From Parasedimentitalea psychrophila (GTDB lineage: Bacteria > Pseudomonadota > Alphaproteobacteria > Rhodobacterales > Rhodobacteraceae): 64,000 bases of DNA. The stretch spans positions 1,945,501 to 2,009,500 of the forward strand of contig NZ_CP127247.1 of the NCBI RefSeq assembly GCF_030285785.1. The letters run 5' to 3'. The position numbers and the translations under genes are program-made. Positions within the stretch are counted from its first letter, which is position 1. Each line of letters starts with the position of its first letter. Below are positions 63,544 to 64,000 of the stretch, piece after piece. The notes under the pieces were generated by a model. That model did no database searches, was not told the origin of the DNA, and saw only the letters and a list, made by a program, of their open reading frames with translations.

Positions 63544-63647
63544 GCCGCTCGCCATTGATTTCTAAGGTGGTGGGTGCCGGATAAGGTGGCGAGCTCTTCT
63601 GTTGCAGCGTCACCCTTCCGGGCGCACGCTGCAACGGCGAACTCAGA

Positions 63648-64000
63648 TTATGCTGCCAGACCCTTGGAGCCAAGATCCAGATATTTCTGCTGACGATCCT
63701 TGATGAGCGCCGGACCGTCCAACGGTTTCAGCTCGTTCAGCAACTGCTGGATGGTCTCACCAACGGCCTGGATTGCGGTGTCTGCATCCCGGTGGGCGCC
63801 GCCCTTGGGCTCCGCAATGATGTGATCGACAACACCCAGTTCAGCTAGGTCGGTGGCTGTCAACCGCAGCGCCTGCGCCGCCTCGCGCATTTTCTCGGCG
63901 TCTTTCCACAGGATTGAGGCGCAGCCTTCGGGGGTGATGACCGAATAGACCGAATGCTCCAGCATCGCCACGCGGTTGGCCGAGGCAAAGGCCACCGCGC
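63648..64000 (-). CDS. accA: Acetyl-CoA carboxylase alpha subunit, partial
   Basis: C-terminal 117 codons of the carboxyltransferase alpha subunit, cut by the window end; the frame stays open to 64000. Recognisable parts are [22 protein letters not shown] with its PEGCASILW core, [28 protein letters not shown] and the terminal [12 protein letters not shown]. It makes malonyl-CoA for fatty acid synthesis together with AccD and the biotin carboxylase. Confidence 0.95.
   Translation of the reverse strand, partial: AVAFASANRVAMLEHSVYSVITPEGCASILWKDAEKMREAAQALRLTATDLAELGVVDHIIAEPKGGAHRDADTAIQAVGETIQQLLNELKPLDGPALIKDRQQKYLDLGSKGLAA

Overview
The window reads as the chromosome of a marine alphaproteobacterium of the Rhodobacteraceae, Roseobacter group. 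It is GC-rich and densely packed, most neighbouring genes overlap by 1-11 bases, and the gene content is typical: MocR-type TauR, Xsc, Tpa, a cytoplasmic SoeABC-type sulfite dehydrogenase, the FYDLN-domain protein, a split MnmC and short MlaA/MlaC. I see no phage, plasmid, insertion sequence, integrase or CRISPR array. One tRNA gene, tRNA-Ala(GGC), is present and there is no rRNA. This placement is inferred from gene families; no database was searched.

Layout. 0-6.6 kb: ilvD, a scar containing the 3' remnants of a benzoate transporter gene and its divergent cupin regulator, an EamA transporter, smpB, a mercaptopyruvate sulfurtransferase and an aromatic aminotransferase. 6.7-12.7 kb: the glnK-amt ammonium operon, a class A penicillin-binding protein, and an mlaA-mlaC lipid-asymmetry pair. 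12.8-18.8 kb: a type I secretion ABC transporter and adaptor, then the operon ridA, glycerophosphodiesterase, FemAB-like protein, phhB. 18.8-27.6 kb: peroxiredoxin, ferredoxin-reductase-like flavoprotein, rsmD, HAD hydrolase, map, sfsA and a four-gene operon from a CinA-like protein to an OmpA-domain protein. 27.6-42.2 kb: a LysR regulator divergent from two ferredoxin-fold proteins, a FadH-like enzyme, rppH, nth and an adenosine-kinase-like sugar kinase, an AraC-Ogt fusion, an OmpA lipoprotein, an FMN reductase, the split mnmC pair, an EamA transporter, a lytic transglycosylase and dapA.

42.3-61.2 kb is the main metabolic block, a taurine/C2-sulfonate island. Tpa transaminates taurine to sulfoacetaldehyde. 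Xsc cleaves this to sulfite plus acetyl phosphate. Pta or AckA channels the acetyl phosphate to acetyl-CoA or to acetate and ATP. SoeABC oxidises sulfite to sulfate in the cytoplasm, and a UPF0324 protein (TauZ-like) is a candidate sulfate exporter. A citrate synthase family enzyme lies between. TauR is encoded next to xsc. I find paired direct repeats of the form CTGG(A/C)C, spaced 22-23 bases, at three places: between tauR and a divergent arsR-permease operon, upstream of xsc, and upstream of tpa. Their distance to the start codon is the same for xsc and arsR. This makes the ArsR regulator and its cysteine-containing UPF0718 permease candidate new members of the taurine regulon, and it is the most interesting hypothesis in the window.

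61.4-64 kb: tRNA-Ala, the FYDLN protein, a YgjP-type metallopeptidase, a GntR/FCD regulator and the 3' part of accA. Two families of intergenic repeat recur mostly between convergent genes and probably act as bidirectional terminators. Several short tandem duplications sit at or just after stop codons.
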